Of a DNA stretch of 64,000 nucleotides, positions 50,484 through 59,499 are shown one piece after another. A program made the position numbers and the translations under genes. Under the pieces are notes generated by a model. That model was given only the letters and a program-made list of their open reading frames with translations, did not search any database and was not told where the DNA came from. The stretch is taken from contig NZ_JBHOQV010000146.1 in the NCBI RefSeq assembly GCF_042408735.1, positions 33,591 through 97,590 of the forward strand, in the 5' to 3' direction. Position 1 is the first letter of the stretch. Every line of letters starts with the position of its first letter. This DNA comes from Thermogemmatispora sp042408735 (lineage in GTDB: Bacteria > Chloroflexota > Ktedonobacteria > Ktedonobacterales > Ktedonobacteraceae).

Positions 50484-52310
50484 GTGAGTACAGACAGAGG
50501 AGATATGAGACAGGAGTATGCAGGTCATCGGGCGCCTCTCTTCAAAGGGGCTGAACAGCCCAGCATTGATCGTGCTGATATTGTGATTGTCGGCAATGGC
50601 ATCGCCGGTTTGACCGCGGCCATCCAGGCGCGGAGCTTCGAGCCTGAAGCCCGGATTGCCATCATTACCGATCAGAACCACCCCACGATCAATACGCCCG
50701 CGCTCAAGCAGTTTGCCGTTGGCAAGCTCTCCCGCGAGCAGCTGTTGGCCTATCCTCCCGGTACAGAGCGGCAGGAGCGCATCCACCTGATTCACGCGCG
50801 GGTCGAGAAAATCAATGCCCAGAGTAAGTCTGTGACCCTGGCCAATGGTAGCTCCTTTGGCTATGGTACCCTGCTACTGGCCACCGGCAGCACTCCGACC
50901 GCTCTGCCCGCTCAGCTACCGGGGCGCGATTTTGATGGCGTGCTGACCCTGCACCGCCTCCAGGATTACCTCGATCTGCGAAGGCGCTTGCCCGAGGTTG
51001 AGGAGGCCGTCGTGATCGGCGGCGGTGCCCACGCTTGTGAAACCGTCATGTGCCTGCTGCATTGGGGCATCCATGTGCACTGGCTGATCCGCAGCGCGGT
51101 CTTGCTGCCGCGCATGCTGGACGAGACTGCCTCGGAGATGGTGTTGGAGCGCGTCAGGCAGGCCGGGGCCACGGTCTATACTTCGACCGAGGTAGTGGGG
51201 ATTGTTGGCCGCGTGGGCAGTGTGATCGGCGTGGTCACCAATCACCAGCAATTTATTCCCTGCCAGCTTGTTGTGGCCTGCACCGGCACCAGGCCGGTAA
51301 CCGGACTGGCGAAGCAGTGTGATCTGCCCCTCAAGCACGAAAACGGTATTCTGGTCGATGACCATCTGCGCAGTAGCGTGCGCGATATCTATGTGGCCGG
51401 CGATGTGGCGGCCCTCAAGAACCCGCTGACCGGCCAGTACGAGCCGCGGGCCCAATGGTATGCTGCCGTAGAACAAGGCCGTATGGCGGGCGCTATGATG
51501 ACCGGCCATCGTGAGGCCGTGCGCCCCTTTGGCGTTCCCTGGCATGCCACCCACCTGGGCGATCTCTCGATGCTCTATGTGGGCAACCCCCTGCAGTCGC
51601 CACCGGGGGCCTATGTGCTGACCGATAACAGCCGCGGAGGCTATCGCCGTCTATTGCTGCAGGGCGAGCGCTTAATTGGCTATCTCTCTCTCGGCCCAAT
51701 GCAGCCCGATAGCCTGTCCATCAAGCGCATCATCGACGAAGAGCTGCCCGTACGCGATATTTTGAAGGGCCTCCTGAAGGGCGAGTTCGATGCTCGCCAG
51801 TATTTGACACGCCGGCGCAGCTATAGCGCTCAGGACCTGGTGACCAGCGGACATCTGGCCAGCGTTAAGCCTGCCACCGTTCGGACAACGCCAGAGCCGG
51901 CCCCTGCCTCTCATAGCAGCGCGCCAGCCGCCCAAACTGCCCGGTCTGAACCTCGTCTGCCAACAACCGATCAGTTACCGCCGATCTCTCCCAGGCCCGA
52001 GGCTTTGCCCCAGCGGGGACCGCTCTCCGTCCCCGCGCTTAGCCAAAGCAAGAGCAATCACTATCCCATTTTGCGCGAAGAGGAGGAGATCAGTCCTTTC
52101 ACCGGTACCCTGCCGGCTCTGCCTGAACAGGGACAGGGGGGAACACGCTCGAACTCTGGCAGCCTGCCAGCTCGTCAGGAGCAAGGCCAGGGAAGAAGAC
52201 GCAATCTCTGGGCTTACAGCGATCCCGCTCTGCCTGCCTTTCCTGGCCAGAGTCCGGCTCAGGCGCAGCATGTTCGACCCTACAGCGAAAGACGGGAGGG
52301 AGGACGTTAA
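50484..52310 (+). CDS. FAD/NAD(P)-dependent pyridine nucleotide-disulfide oxidoreductase family protein with disordered tail
   Basis: Residues about 30-400 form a two-dinucleotide-domain flavoprotein: FAD motif DIVIVGNGIAGLTAAIQA, NAD(P) motif EAVVIGGGAHACETVMCL, and second FAD motif RDIYVAGDVA. This resembles the NirB N-terminal half, rubredoxin reductases and nitric-oxide-type reductases; no redox-active CxxC is present. The last ~150 residues are Pro/Ser/Gln-rich and likely disordered. Start is GTG 50484 or ATG 50505. It begins a three-gene unit with an HdrC-like ferredoxin and a membrane cytochrome-like protein, so it probably moves electrons from NAD(P)H to the ferredoxin subunit or the reverse. 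Confidence 0.85.
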   Translation: MSTDRGDMRQEYAGHRAPLFKGAEQPSIDRADIVIVGNGIAGLTAAIQARSFEPEARIAIITDQNHPTINTPALKQFAVGKLSREQLLAYPPGTERQERIHLIHARVEKINAQSKSVTLANGSSFGYGTLLLATGSTPTALPAQLPGRDFDGVLTLHRLQDYLDLRRRLPEVEEAVVIGGGAHACETVMCLLHWGIHVHWLIRSAVLLPRMLDETASEMVLERVRQAGATVYTSTEVVGIVGRVGSVIGVVTNHQQFIPCQLVVACTGTRPVTGLAKQCDLPLKHENGILVDDHLRSSVRDIYVAGDVAALKNPLTGQYEPRAQWYAAVEQGRMAGAMMTGHREAVRPFGVPWHATHLGDLSMLYVGNPLQSPPGAYVLTDNSRGGYRRLLLQGERLIGYLSLGPMQPDSLSIKRIIDEELPVRDILKGLLKGEFDARQYLTRRRSYSAQDLVTSGHLASVKPATVRTTPEPAPASHSSAPAAQTARSEPRLPTTDQLPPISPRPEALPQRGPLSVPALSQSKSNHYPILREEEEISPFTGTLPALPEQGQGGTRSNSGSLPARQEQGQGRRRNLWAYSDPALPAFPGQSPAQAQHVRPYSERREGGR

Positions 52311-52604
52311 GTGCGTAATCCTGTCCTTTTACATAAAACTGCTTCCCAGGTTCAACAGGAACTTGAAGCCTGCATCGGCTGCAACGAGTGTTTGCTTGCC
52401 TGCCCAGCGCTCGACGAACCACTAACGATCGATGTGCTCAATCGCGAGACCTTTGGTGGCCCGATCTCGGCTCCGGTTGCCCGCTTTGCGCGCTCCTGCT
52501 ATCAGTGCGGCGCTTGTGTCCCTCCCTGCCCGGTTGGCCTCCATCGCGATGCCATGATGATGTGGCTCAAGATCCGTCTGTACCGTTCTGGAGAGGAGGA
52601 TTGA
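52311..52604 (+). CDS. Two-cluster [4Fe-4S] ferredoxin-like (HdrC-type) protein
   Basis: Two complete cysteine motifs, CIGCNECLLACP (about residues 21-32) and CYQCGACVPPCPVG (about 63-76), indicate two [4Fe-4S] clusters. The arrangement (CxxCxxCxxxCP twice, about 30 residues apart) resembles HdrC and the C-terminal parts of GlpC and SdhB rather than bacterial ferredoxin. The start is GTG 52311 with GGGAGGGAGGA eight bases upstream; the flavoprotein stop is immediately before it. It should relay electrons between the flavoprotein and the membrane subunit that follows four bases after its stop. Confidence 0.9.
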   Translation: MRNPVLLHKTASQVQQELEACIGCNECLLACPALDEPLTIDVLNRETFGGPISAPVARFARSCYQCGACVPPCPVGLHRDAMMMWLKIRLYRSGEED

Positions 52605-52608
52605 ACTT

Positions 52609-53595
52609 ATGCCAGCTTTGCGTTCTTCCTCGCCCTATGAATACGCCTCCGATCGGGAGTGGGCTGGCACGCGCGGCTATCCACTCTTTTTCGCCTATAT
52701 CAAGCCTCGCAATCTGCTGCGTATCGGGCTGGGGCTGCTCATCATCGTGGCCGGGCTGGTCTTCTGTCTCTGGTATAGCCGCAATGGGAGCGATCCGACA
52801 CCTGATAGCCTTGTGGGCCTGATCTATGCAGTTGTGGGCACCGCCTTTCTGCTCCTGGCCGGCCTCCTCTATAGCCTGCATCGGCGCTCGCGCAAGAGCA
52901 AGAAGGTGATCGGTGGGTTGCGCTCGGCTCTGGGCTGGCACATGTTCTTTGGCCTGACCGGCCTGGCCCTGATCTTCTACCACTCCTTTGGCAACTTCAA
53001 TCCGCGCTCTGGCACCTATGCCCTCTATGGCCTGATCGCCTTAGTGATCAGCGGCGTCATTGGCCGCACCCTCGATCGCGTCATGCCCCGCCTGATTGCC
53101 AAGGAGGCGAGCAAGGCCCTGACGGCGGAAGGGGAGGATCGGATCGAGGCCATTTCTCTGCAGCTCCAGGCGATCGTTGAACATAATAGCCAGCGCGTGC
53201 GGGGCCTGGCCCCCTCGCCAGCCCCGGCCTCGTCCACCGCCTCGCCAGCTGCTGGGCGTGGACGAACCGGACGCACCCTACACGGTCCCTGGGATCTGGC
53301 CTATCTGACCCTCGAAGAGACGCCCCAGGAGCTGAGTCGCTATGAGCAGAGCTATCGCCTGGTGCCTGACCGCAAGAGTCCCCTGAGCCGTCCAGGGGCC
53401 TTGCTTCCCGGGGCCCAGGAACAGATGGCTGCTTTGCAGGCCGTCGAACATGCCATGCAGCGTGAGCAGTTCTATCGCTATGTCATTCGCTACTGGCGCA
53501 TCTTCCATATCTTGCTCGCGCTGGTGACTGCTGGCCTGGTCATCTGGCACCTGGAGTATGCCGCCTCTCTGGTGATCCCCACGCTTTTCCATTGA
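52609..53595 (+). CDS. Membrane cytochrome-b-like protein
   Basis: A 328-residue protein with four predicted membrane spans (about 35-55, 70-90, 107-150 as one or two, and 295-320). Histidines sit at helix ends: GWHMFFGLTGLALIFYHSFG and, near the C-terminus, WRIFHILLALVTAGLVIWHLEYA. Four such histidines in two helix pairs are consistent with b-type haems. A cytosolic domain of about 130 residues, including an Ala/Pro linker, separates spans 3 and 4. No named family recognised. Context makes it the membrane anchor and quinone-reactive or transmembrane electron partner of the flavoprotein-ferredoxin pair. Confidence 0.75.
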   Translation: MPALRSSSPYEYASDREWAGTRGYPLFFAYIKPRNLLRIGLGLLIIVAGLVFCLWYSRNGSDPTPDSLVGLIYAVVGTAFLLLAGLLYSLHRRSRKSKKVIGGLRSALGWHMFFGLTGLALIFYHSFGNFNPRSGTYALYGLIALVISGVIGRTLDRVMPRLIAKEASKALTAEGEDRIEAISLQLQAIVEHNSQRVRGLAPSPAPASSTASPAAGRGRTGRTLHGPWDLAYLTLEETPQELSRYEQSYRLVPDRKSPLSRPGALLPGAQEQMAALQAVEHAMQREQFYRYVIRYWRIFHILLALVTAGLVIWHLEYAASLVIPTLFH

Positions 53596-53603
53596 GGGGC
53601 CAA

Positions 53604-53670
53604 GCTCGCTCTGCGCCCTTGCCCGCTCAATCCTGATCAACGACCGGCACCGGGGGAGAGCAGAGCGAGC
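53604..53670. repeat. Inverted repeat after the electron-transfer operon
   Basis: A perfect 11-bp inverted repeat, GCTCGCTCTGC (53604-53614) and GCAGAGCGAGC (53660-53670), with a 45-base loop, starts eight bases after the cytochrome-like gene's stop. No T-tract follows. It may be a 3'-end stabilising structure. Confidence 0.5.
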
Positions 53671-53824
53671 GCCCTCCTCAACTCCTCGGTTGCTGACTGA
53701 TCCTCTTCTATTATCTCTCGCCAGTTGGAGCCCTCAAGCCAGGTGGCAGGCCGAACCTCGCTCGCTGTGAGAGCAGGAAAACCTTGAGGGCTGTTGCTGC
53801 GTATTCAGTAGTGGAGGGAATGTT

Positions 53825-54214
53825 ATGTCGAGAGAACTGCTAGTGCCCGGCACGCGCTCGCGGCGACTGAGGCCGAGACGCTTTGAATTGCTCTTTCATG
53901 CCATCAAGACCGCTCGATTGGTTGCCTATCTGCTGCGCCATGAGCGTGTCGGTCTGGGGAGAAAACTGCTCTTTATCGGCAGTTGTGGCGTATTAATGGT
54001 GTTCCTCCTCTTTCCTGATATTCTAGGGGAGGCCATAAGTAGCACGCTGCTGCCTGTCCTGGGAACGGTGCTCGGCGTACCGCTGGATGCCGGCTTTGAC
54101 TGGCTCACCCTGGTGCTGATCCTGGGTGCGCTCCTGCGCCTCTTCCCCGCCGAGGTTCTGGAGGAGGGCTATCGCCAGGTCTTTCGAAGAGAGAGAGGGA
54201 GAGAGCCGGGCTGA
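53825..54214 (+). CDS. Small membrane protein, function unknown
   Basis: A 129-residue protein with an Arg-rich N-terminus, a hydrophobic segment (LLFIGSCGVLMVFLLFPDIL, about 46-66), a second around 70-90 and a third around 93-108 (WLTLVLILGALLRLF), and a charged C-terminus. GGAGGG lies eight bases upstream of the ATG. It may be cotranscribed with the flavoprotein operon, 230 bases upstream, but the intervening inverted repeat makes that uncertain. DUF1232-type small membrane proteins look similar; I cannot confirm the family. Confidence 0.65.
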   Translation: MSRELLVPGTRSRRLRPRRFELLFHAIKTARLVAYLLRHERVGLGRKLLFIGSCGVLMVFLLFPDILGEAISSTLLPVLGTVLGVPLDAGFDWLTLVLILGALLRLFPAEVLEEGYRQVFRRERGREPG

Positions 54215-54514
54215 TCGAAGGCCGCGGTCTGAAAAGCTGGTGATTGCAACGTCAGCCCCTTCTACAGCGGTGCAACGGAAAAGGGCGTAAACAGGAAGAG
54301 AGGCAGAGCCGGATCGCGCTGAGGATCGCCGACCGCTCGCTAGAAGGATATCTCTGCCTGTCCTGCCGGTCTATGATATTGTAGTAGTGTTCCCCTGTTG
54401 TTATGCTGGAGCGCCCGCCGCTGCCTGGCCTCCTAAGGAGGGACCCTCTGCTCTTCCTCCCCGCAGGCTTCCCAGCAGAAAAGAAGAGCCACAGGCTGGT
54501 GGCCTCGTTCCTGG
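54215..54514. other. Convergent intergenic region
   Basis: About 300 bases between convergent genes. No gene, clear terminator or repeat identified. Confidence 0.4.
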
Positions 54515-55381
54515 TCAGAGGTGGATTTTATCATTGGCATCGGACGGCCTGAACTTTGTCCCCGTATTGATAAAGACGATGTTTTGATCCCCAAGATGAA
54601 TGATCATGTCGGGTTTGCCATCGCCGTTGACATCCTTAAACTCCAGGATCGGGGGGATCTGATCGACGTTGGAATTGGTGCCGTAGAGATAGGGGCCGCC
54701 GTAGGTGATAGCCTTCGCTGGATCTCCCGCCATCAGCTCAACCACGATGATGTGACCATGCAGGTTAATGGCGATGAAGTGGCTCGGATGCTGGGGACTG
54801 TCTCCTCCATGACCGACCACGGCATCGGTCTGGTAGGTGCGTGGGTTGCCATAGCGGATGTCGTCGAGGCGCTGGGTTCCCCAGGAGATCAGCCAGGAGG
54901 TGAGAACCCAGAGGGCGAGCATGACCAGCATGCCTACGCCTATGAAGAGGAGCCAGTGAATGCGTCGACTCGCTTCCTTCTCTCGCTGGGTCAGCGTGCT
55001 TTTGTAGGGGGCTTTCTGAGGCGTCGGCGCTGTCGGCGCCGGCATGGCCCGCATGCGGGCCGTAATGGCCGGACTGGCCGTGGTGGTCACCGGCTGCTGG
55101 CCACTGCGTCGGTAGGGGTAGGGCACCGGCATCTGGCGCGTAGTCGACGGCGGATTCAAGGCTCGCTGTGTCCCCGTGAGACGGGGATCGTTAAGCCGAA
55201 TCGCACTGCTACCGGGCCGCGGCGGTCGCGAGGCATCTGGATCGTCTTCTGCAAGATAATCGAGCGGATCTGGTGGTACGTAGCCACGCCGTGTCTGCGT
55301 CGTAGGGAGGGGCATTTCGTCTCTTCTCAGCCGGGCGGATCGCTTCGTTGTTGTGTATTGCTGCCTCTCTTCTCCAGACAT
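54515..55381 (-). CDS. Membrane protein with extracytoplasmic FG-GAP/VCBS-like segment
   Basis: A 288-residue protein with a Pro/Arg/Thr-rich cytoplasmic N-terminus (about 1-140), one membrane span (WLLFIGVGMLVMLALWVLTSWL, about 143-164) and an extracytoplasmic domain. That domain contains PPILEFKDVNGDGKPDMIIHLG, a calcium-binding FG-GAP/VCBS loop (D-x-N-x-D-G-x-x-D), with only one clear repeat. AAAGGGAG precedes the ATG. The gene is monocistronic with a near-consensus promoter carrying a palindrome. No known family for the whole protein. Confidence 0.75.
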   Translation of the reverse strand: MSGEERQQYTTTKRSARLRRDEMPLPTTQTRRGYVPPDPLDYLAEDDPDASRPPRPGSSAIRLNDPRLTGTQRALNPPSTTRQMPVPYPYRRSGQQPVTTTASPAITARMRAMPAPTAPTPQKAPYKSTLTQREKEASRRIHWLLFIGVGMLVMLALWVLTSWLISWGTQRLDDIRYGNPRTYQTDAVVGHGGDSPQHPSHFIAINLHGHIIVVELMAGDPAKAITYGGPYLYGTNSNVDQIPPILEFKDVNGDGKPDMIIHLGDQNIVFINTGTKFRPSDANDKIHL

Positions 55382-55482
55382 TAGCTCTCCCTTTCTCGAT
55401 CAGTTTTTCCTGGGCGCTGCGCACAATGTCAATGCACGTTGCTCGACGAAAGCACCAGACGCACAAATTGCAAGCCCCAATA

Positions 55483-55512
55483 ATTATGTAAGATAACCTG
55501 CCAGGTTGTCAA
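55483..55512 (-). promoter_or_regulatory. Promoter with a palindromic operator in its spacer
   Basis: On the minus strand TTGACA (55512-55507), 18 bases, CATAAT (55488-55483). The spacer is largely the perfect palindrome AACCTG-C-CAGGTT (55495-55507), whose last base overlaps the -35. It drives the FG-GAP-like membrane protein; a bound repressor would block RNA polymerase. Confidence 0.6.
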
Positions 55513-55590
55513 GGATAGATGTATATCAATTTAATGAAGACGTGTTTTGAAAAGAAAACGGCAGTTGCCTGCTTTTTGACGATATCTGTA

Positions 55591-57084
55591 TCAGCATGAA
55601 GAATGGCTCTCTCCAGTAATGAGCGAAGACGCCTCTGGGTGGGCATCACGGGAGCCTGGGGGTGGTGGCTGTTGGGAGTGGGAGGAAGAGGCGCGCCGTC
55701 GCTCTAGCCAGCGTCGGATGCTGGCCTCATTGCCCTGCAGGCCAGGCTCATAGTAGCGTCGTCCCTGCAGATTGGCCGGCAGATATTCCTGCAACTGCAC
55801 GGCTGGTGGTCGGGAGGGATCTTCGCTCTCTTCTTCGAGCTGGCGGTAGTAGTCATGAGCATACTTATAATCCTGGCCGTATCCTAAGCGTCTCATCAGA
55901 GCGGTGGGGGCGTTGCGGAGAGCGAGAGGCACGGCCTCCCGGCGCTGGTGATGCACATCGTCGCGTGCGCGTCCATAGGCCAGGTAGAGGGCGTTACTTT
56001 TCGGGGCGCTGGCCAGGTAGACCACGGCTTCCGCCAGGGCCAGATCGGCCTCGGGCAGGCCCACAAACTGGACCGCCTGCTGGGCTGCCACGCACAGCGG
56101 CAGGGCCAGCGGATCGGCCAACCCCACGTCTTCCGTGGCGATCCGCACCAGGCGGCGGGCGATGAAGAGGGGGTCCTCGCCTGCCTCCAGCATCCGCGCC
56201 AGCCAGTAGAGGCCGGCGTCGGGATCGGAGCCGCGGATAGCCTTATGCAGAGCCGAGATCGTATCGTAATGCTGATCGCCGCCCTTATCGTAAAGCAAGG
56301 TGCGTCCCTGCTGGGCCTCAGCCACCGTTTCCAGCGTGATGCGTCCCTCTCTGGCCCCGGCGGCGGCCAGCTCCAGGACATTGAGAGCTGTGCGAGCGTC
56401 CCCATTAGCGAAGCGGGCGATCTGCTGGAGGGCCTCATCGCTGATCTCAAGGTGGTGCTGGCCCAAGCCCCGCCTCTCGTCCTGCAAAGCTCTTCTCAAG
56501 AGCTGCATGATCTCCTCCTCGCTGAGGGGGTGCAGGGTAAAGACGCGGCAGCGCGAGAGCAGGGCAGCGTTTACCTCAAAGGAAGGATTCTCTGTAGTGG
56601 CGCCGATCAGGGTCAGCAGGCCCTGTTCGACGGAGGGCAGAACGGCGTCCTGCTGGGCCTTATTCAAGCGATGGATCTCGTCGATAAAGAGGATAGTGCG
56701 CTGTCCTCTCAACCGGCGTAGCTTGCTGGCCTCCTCGCTGACGCGGCGCAGATCGGCCACGCCGGCGGTAACCGCGCTGAGGGTCACGAAGTGAGCGCGA
56801 GTCAGCCGGGCGATTAAGCTAGCCAGGGTAGTCTTGCCGCTGCCGGGTGGCCCCCAAAGGATCATGGAAGGCAGACGATCCTCCTCCAGGCAGCGTCTCA
56901 GCAAGCGGCCCTCTCCCAACAAGTGTTGCTGTCCGACGAACTCCTCGAGGGTGTGGGGACGCAGGCGAGAGGCCAGCGGCTCAACTGTCTCACTCGCGCT
57001 GGCATCAGTAGCGGTAGCAGGACCAGATGGTCCCTTCTGCTGCTCAGATGTCGGCTCCGGAAAGAGCGGTGTCTGCTCCATCAT
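55591..57084 (-). CDS. rarA: Replication-associated recombination protein A (RarA/MgsA)
   Basis: A clamp-loader-like AAA ATPase that acts at stalled forks. Walker A GPPGSGKTT (residues 78-86), Walker B TILFIDEIHR, sensor GATTENPSFEVN and arginine finger SRC are present, followed by the tetramerisation domain (RTLLYDKGGDQHYDTISALHKAIRGSDPDAGLYWLARM, and SNALYLAYGRARDDV). The final PANLQGRRYYEPGLQGNEASIRRWLERRR matches the family's C-terminus. About 30 Pro/Ser-rich residues follow the family end, and about 35 precede the domain. Length 497 against the usual 430-450 is explained by both extensions. Confidence 0.95.
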   Translation of the reverse strand: MMEQTPLFPEPTSEQQKGPSGPATATDASASETVEPLASRLRPHTLEEFVGQQHLLGEGRLLRRCLEEDRLPSMILWGPPGSGKTTLASLIARLTRAHFVTLSAVTAGVADLRRVSEEASKLRRLRGQRTILFIDEIHRLNKAQQDAVLPSVEQGLLTLIGATTENPSFEVNAALLSRCRVFTLHPLSEEEIMQLLRRALQDERRGLGQHHLEISDEALQQIARFANGDARTALNVLELAAAGAREGRITLETVAEAQQGRTLLYDKGGDQHYDTISALHKAIRGSDPDAGLYWLARMLEAGEDPLFIARRLVRIATEDVGLADPLALPLCVAAQQAVQFVGLPEADLALAEAVVYLASAPKSNALYLAYGRARDDVHHQRREAVPLALRNAPTALMRRLGYGQDYKYAHDYYRQLEEESEDPSRPPAVQLQEYLPANLQGRRYYEPGLQGNEASIRRWLERRRASSSHSQQPPPPGSRDAHPEASSLITGESHSSC

Positions 57085-57290
57085 AGCGCTCGGCCTGGTC
57101 GGCGTTTGCCAGATCCTCCCATGTGATTTGAGCCAGGCATAGTCTGTAATCTCCCATCATTCTACCACGCGCGAGGTCCCTGCGCCCAGGCCCCGCCAGG
57201 CTGGCTGGCTGGCTGGCGCTCGCGCCCCCTGGGCGTGGGAACCATTCTCCCCGTGTCCTGCTGGGGGAGAGCAGGCGGAGCGGGGAAGCA

Positions 57291-58211
57291 CTAGGGGCCG
57301 CCTCGGTCTCGGCGCTGGGCCAGGCGCTCTTCCACCTGACTGGGGGTGGGGATGCCCTGTGTGCCGACCGCCTCTACGGAGAACGAGGCCACGCAATTGG
57401 CGAAATCGACCGAGGCTGCGGGATCGCCAGAGCGAGCCAGGTGCACCAGGAAGGCGGCGGCAAAGACATCGCCGGCTCCCGTTGGATCAAGCTCATGAGC
57501 GGGATAGGCGGGAAAGTGTTGGGCCTGACCTTGGCGGAAGAGAGTGGCTCCCTGGCGGCCTGCCGTGGCCACTAGCAAGGGAACCAGTTGGCTCCAGCGG
57601 CGCAAGATTGCCTCAGCCTCTGCCCGGCTGCCATGAGCGAAAGGCAGCAGGTCATCCTGGCTCAAGATCAGGGCGTCCAACTGGGGCAGGACCCGCTCGG
57701 CGGCCTCCCAGGGTGTCGGCCAGACCCTGCCGTCGGCGTCCCAGCGTCGCAGCCAGCCTTGAGGAGTGGCGGCCAGGATCCTGCCCTCGCCGCGCGGGAA
57801 AAGGGCCACCATCTCGGGGGTCAACTCTTGAGCCAGGGGAGCCAACAAGACAATCGGGGCCGTCCGCCAGGCAGGAGGAATGTCTCCACTCTCCAGGACA
57901 TCGCTGCGTGAGCGCAAATATTGGATGCGGAAGCCATCCTGATAGCGATTCTCGAAGGTCGTCGTTGTTGAAGCGACGCGCACGGCCAGGCCGATACCGG
58001 GCAGGAGGTCTGGCAACTGCTGGCAGAGGTCGGCAGCGGCGCAGGTCACCAGCGCGGCAGGCAGGCCAAGGTGCTCGACCGTCAAAGAGGCGAATGTCAC
58101 CGTGCCGCCGAGCGCGAAAGAGCCATCGGGAAGCACGTCGTGGCTGATATGGCCGATGCACAGGAAAGCGGGCGGCTCAGCGCGAGCGGGCTGCAGGATG
58201 GTGGCGGGCAT
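57291..58211 (-). CDS. PfkB-family carbohydrate kinase
   Basis: A ribokinase-fold kinase of 306 residues: N-terminal FLCIGHISHDVLPDGSFALGG (the family's Gly-Gly), a sugar-binding region, and the C-terminal DPTGAGDVFAAAFL with catalytic Asp and anion hole. The usual N-terminal 'G-x-x-x-N' is replaced, and the sugar cannot be assigned. ATG 58211 has GGGGAGG eleven bases upstream; the frame extends to 58325 without support. Neighbours (rarA, jag) give no pathway clue; the C-terminus is Arg-rich. Confidence 0.85.
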   Translation of the reverse strand: MPATILQPARAEPPAFLCIGHISHDVLPDGSFALGGTVTFASLTVEHLGLPAALVTCAAADLCQQLPDLLPGIGLAVRVASTTTTFENRYQDGFRIQYLRSRSDVLESGDIPPAWRTAPIVLLAPLAQELTPEMVALFPRGEGRILAATPQGWLRRWDADGRVWPTPWEAAERVLPQLDALILSQDDLLPFAHGSRAEAEAILRRWSQLVPLLVATAGRQGATLFRQGQAQHFPAYPAHELDPTGAGDVFAAAFLVHLARSGDPAASVDFANCVASFSVEAVGTQGIPTPSQVEERLAQRRDRGGP

Positions 58212-58455
58212 AAGAAAGCGTACCTCCCCTCTGGCGTTCAGAGCGCAACGCGGTTTGTTTGAGCGCCTGATCAGGCCAGCCGCTCGCCAGCCCTCTGCCC
58301 TATGGAACGGCGAGGAGCAAGGCATTTGCCCACTGAGCAGTCTGCCGCCGGTAGGCTATCCAACTACCTTGCCACTTGCAGGAGCGCGAGCGGGGACCTG
58401 CCAGGCCAGCCGGCCAAAGGACAAAGGATAGCGTAGTTGGCCTGGCGAGCCGCGC

Positions 58456-59499
58456 CTATGAGCGCCCGGGTCGCTTCAGAGAGATCACCACGCGGCGCGC
58501 GTCACCCTCGCCAATGCTCTCGGTACTGATATCCTGGCTGTCAGCCAGGGCCAGATGGACGATTCGTCGCTCGTGAGGCGGCATAGCCTCCAGGGCGATC
58601 GATCGGCGGTAATTGCGCACCTGCTGAGCCACGCGCAGGGCAAGCGAGCGCAGATTTTCCTCGCGGCGCTGGCGATAGTTTTCGGCATCGACGATGATGC
58701 GCATGCGGCGTTTTGTACGGTGGCTGACGATCAGATTCACCAGGAGCTGAAGGGCAGAGAGGGTTTCACCGCGGCGCCCGATCAGCAGGCCGAGGTTTTC
58801 ATGAATGCCCTGGATATTGAGCGTCAGGGGGTCGGTCGAGCGGACCTGGACCGAGGCCCGAATATTCATGTAGCGCAAAATATGCTGGAGGACATCAACG
58901 GTCAGCTCGATATCCTCGCGTGTAGGCTGCACTGGCTCCTGAGCGGCGGCTGAGCCGGCGGGGGTCTCGGCGGGGGAGAGCGTACCTGGAGTTGGGGGAG
59001 CTGCTGAGCCGGTGGGAGTGGAGCCAGAAGAGGCCGAGAGCGAAGGAGCGGCCTGCTCTCCAGAAAGTTGCTGGGAGCGAGCGGCTGACTGAGCATCCTG
59101 GGAGAAGGTCAGGGCCTTCTCGGCATAAGGCTCCTGCAGGTCTACCGCCTCCTCGTCCTCCTCGTCCTCAATCTCGTCGAAGTCCTCGAAATCCTCCTGA
59201 TCCTGGCTATCGTAGGAGCCATGAGAGGGGCTGGTAAAGAAGCCTTCCTCTTCCTCCTCCTCTTCTTCCGCTTCGACCTGACTCAGAATAGCATCGGCCA
59301 TCTCGGGGGTGATCACCGCGCCGCGGCTAGGGCGAACCGTCACCCGGACCCGGGCCTCGCGGCTGCCGAGTCCAAAGGCGCCACGCGAAGGCTCTTGAAG
59401 GACCGTCACCTCGACCTCATCTCGGCGCTTGCCCAAGCGAAGCAGAGCCTGCTGGACAGCTTCTTCAACGCTTTTACCACTGGCCTCAATGCTTTCCAC
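58456..59499 (-). CDS. jag: RNA-binding protein Jag (KhpB), Jag-N, KH and R3H domains
   Basis: Jag_N domain at the start (MESIEASGKSVEEAVQQALLRLGKRRDEVEV...FGLGSREARV, about 1-55). An extended acidic, Pro/Ala-rich linker of about 130 residues (a run of eight Glu at about 78-85) follows, then a KH domain (about 205-270; LLIGRRGETLSALQLLVN) and an R3H domain (about 280-345; ENLRSLALRVAQQVRNYRRS, PHERRIVHLALAD). KhpB partners KhpA as a global RNA binder affecting division and envelope. The linker is unusually long and acidic. GTG 59499 with AAGGGAGG nine bases upstream. It belongs to the yidC-rnpA-rpmH block but is 290 bases from yidC. Confidence 0.92.
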   Translation of the reverse strand: MESIEASGKSVEEAVQQALLRLGKRRDEVEVTVLQEPSRGAFGLGSREARVRVTVRPSRGAVITPEMADAILSQVEAEEEEEEEEGFFTSPSHGSYDSQDQEDFEDFDEIEDEEDEEAVDLQEPYAEKALTFSQDAQSAARSQQLSGEQAAPSLSASSGSTPTGSAAPPTPGTLSPAETPAGSAAAQEPVQPTREDIELTVDVLQHILRYMNIRASVQVRSTDPLTLNIQGIHENLGLLIGRRGETLSALQLLVNLIVSHRTKRRMRIIVDAENYRQRREENLRSLALRVAQQVRNYRRSIALEAMPPHERRIVHLALADSQDISTESIGEGDARRVVISLKRPGRS

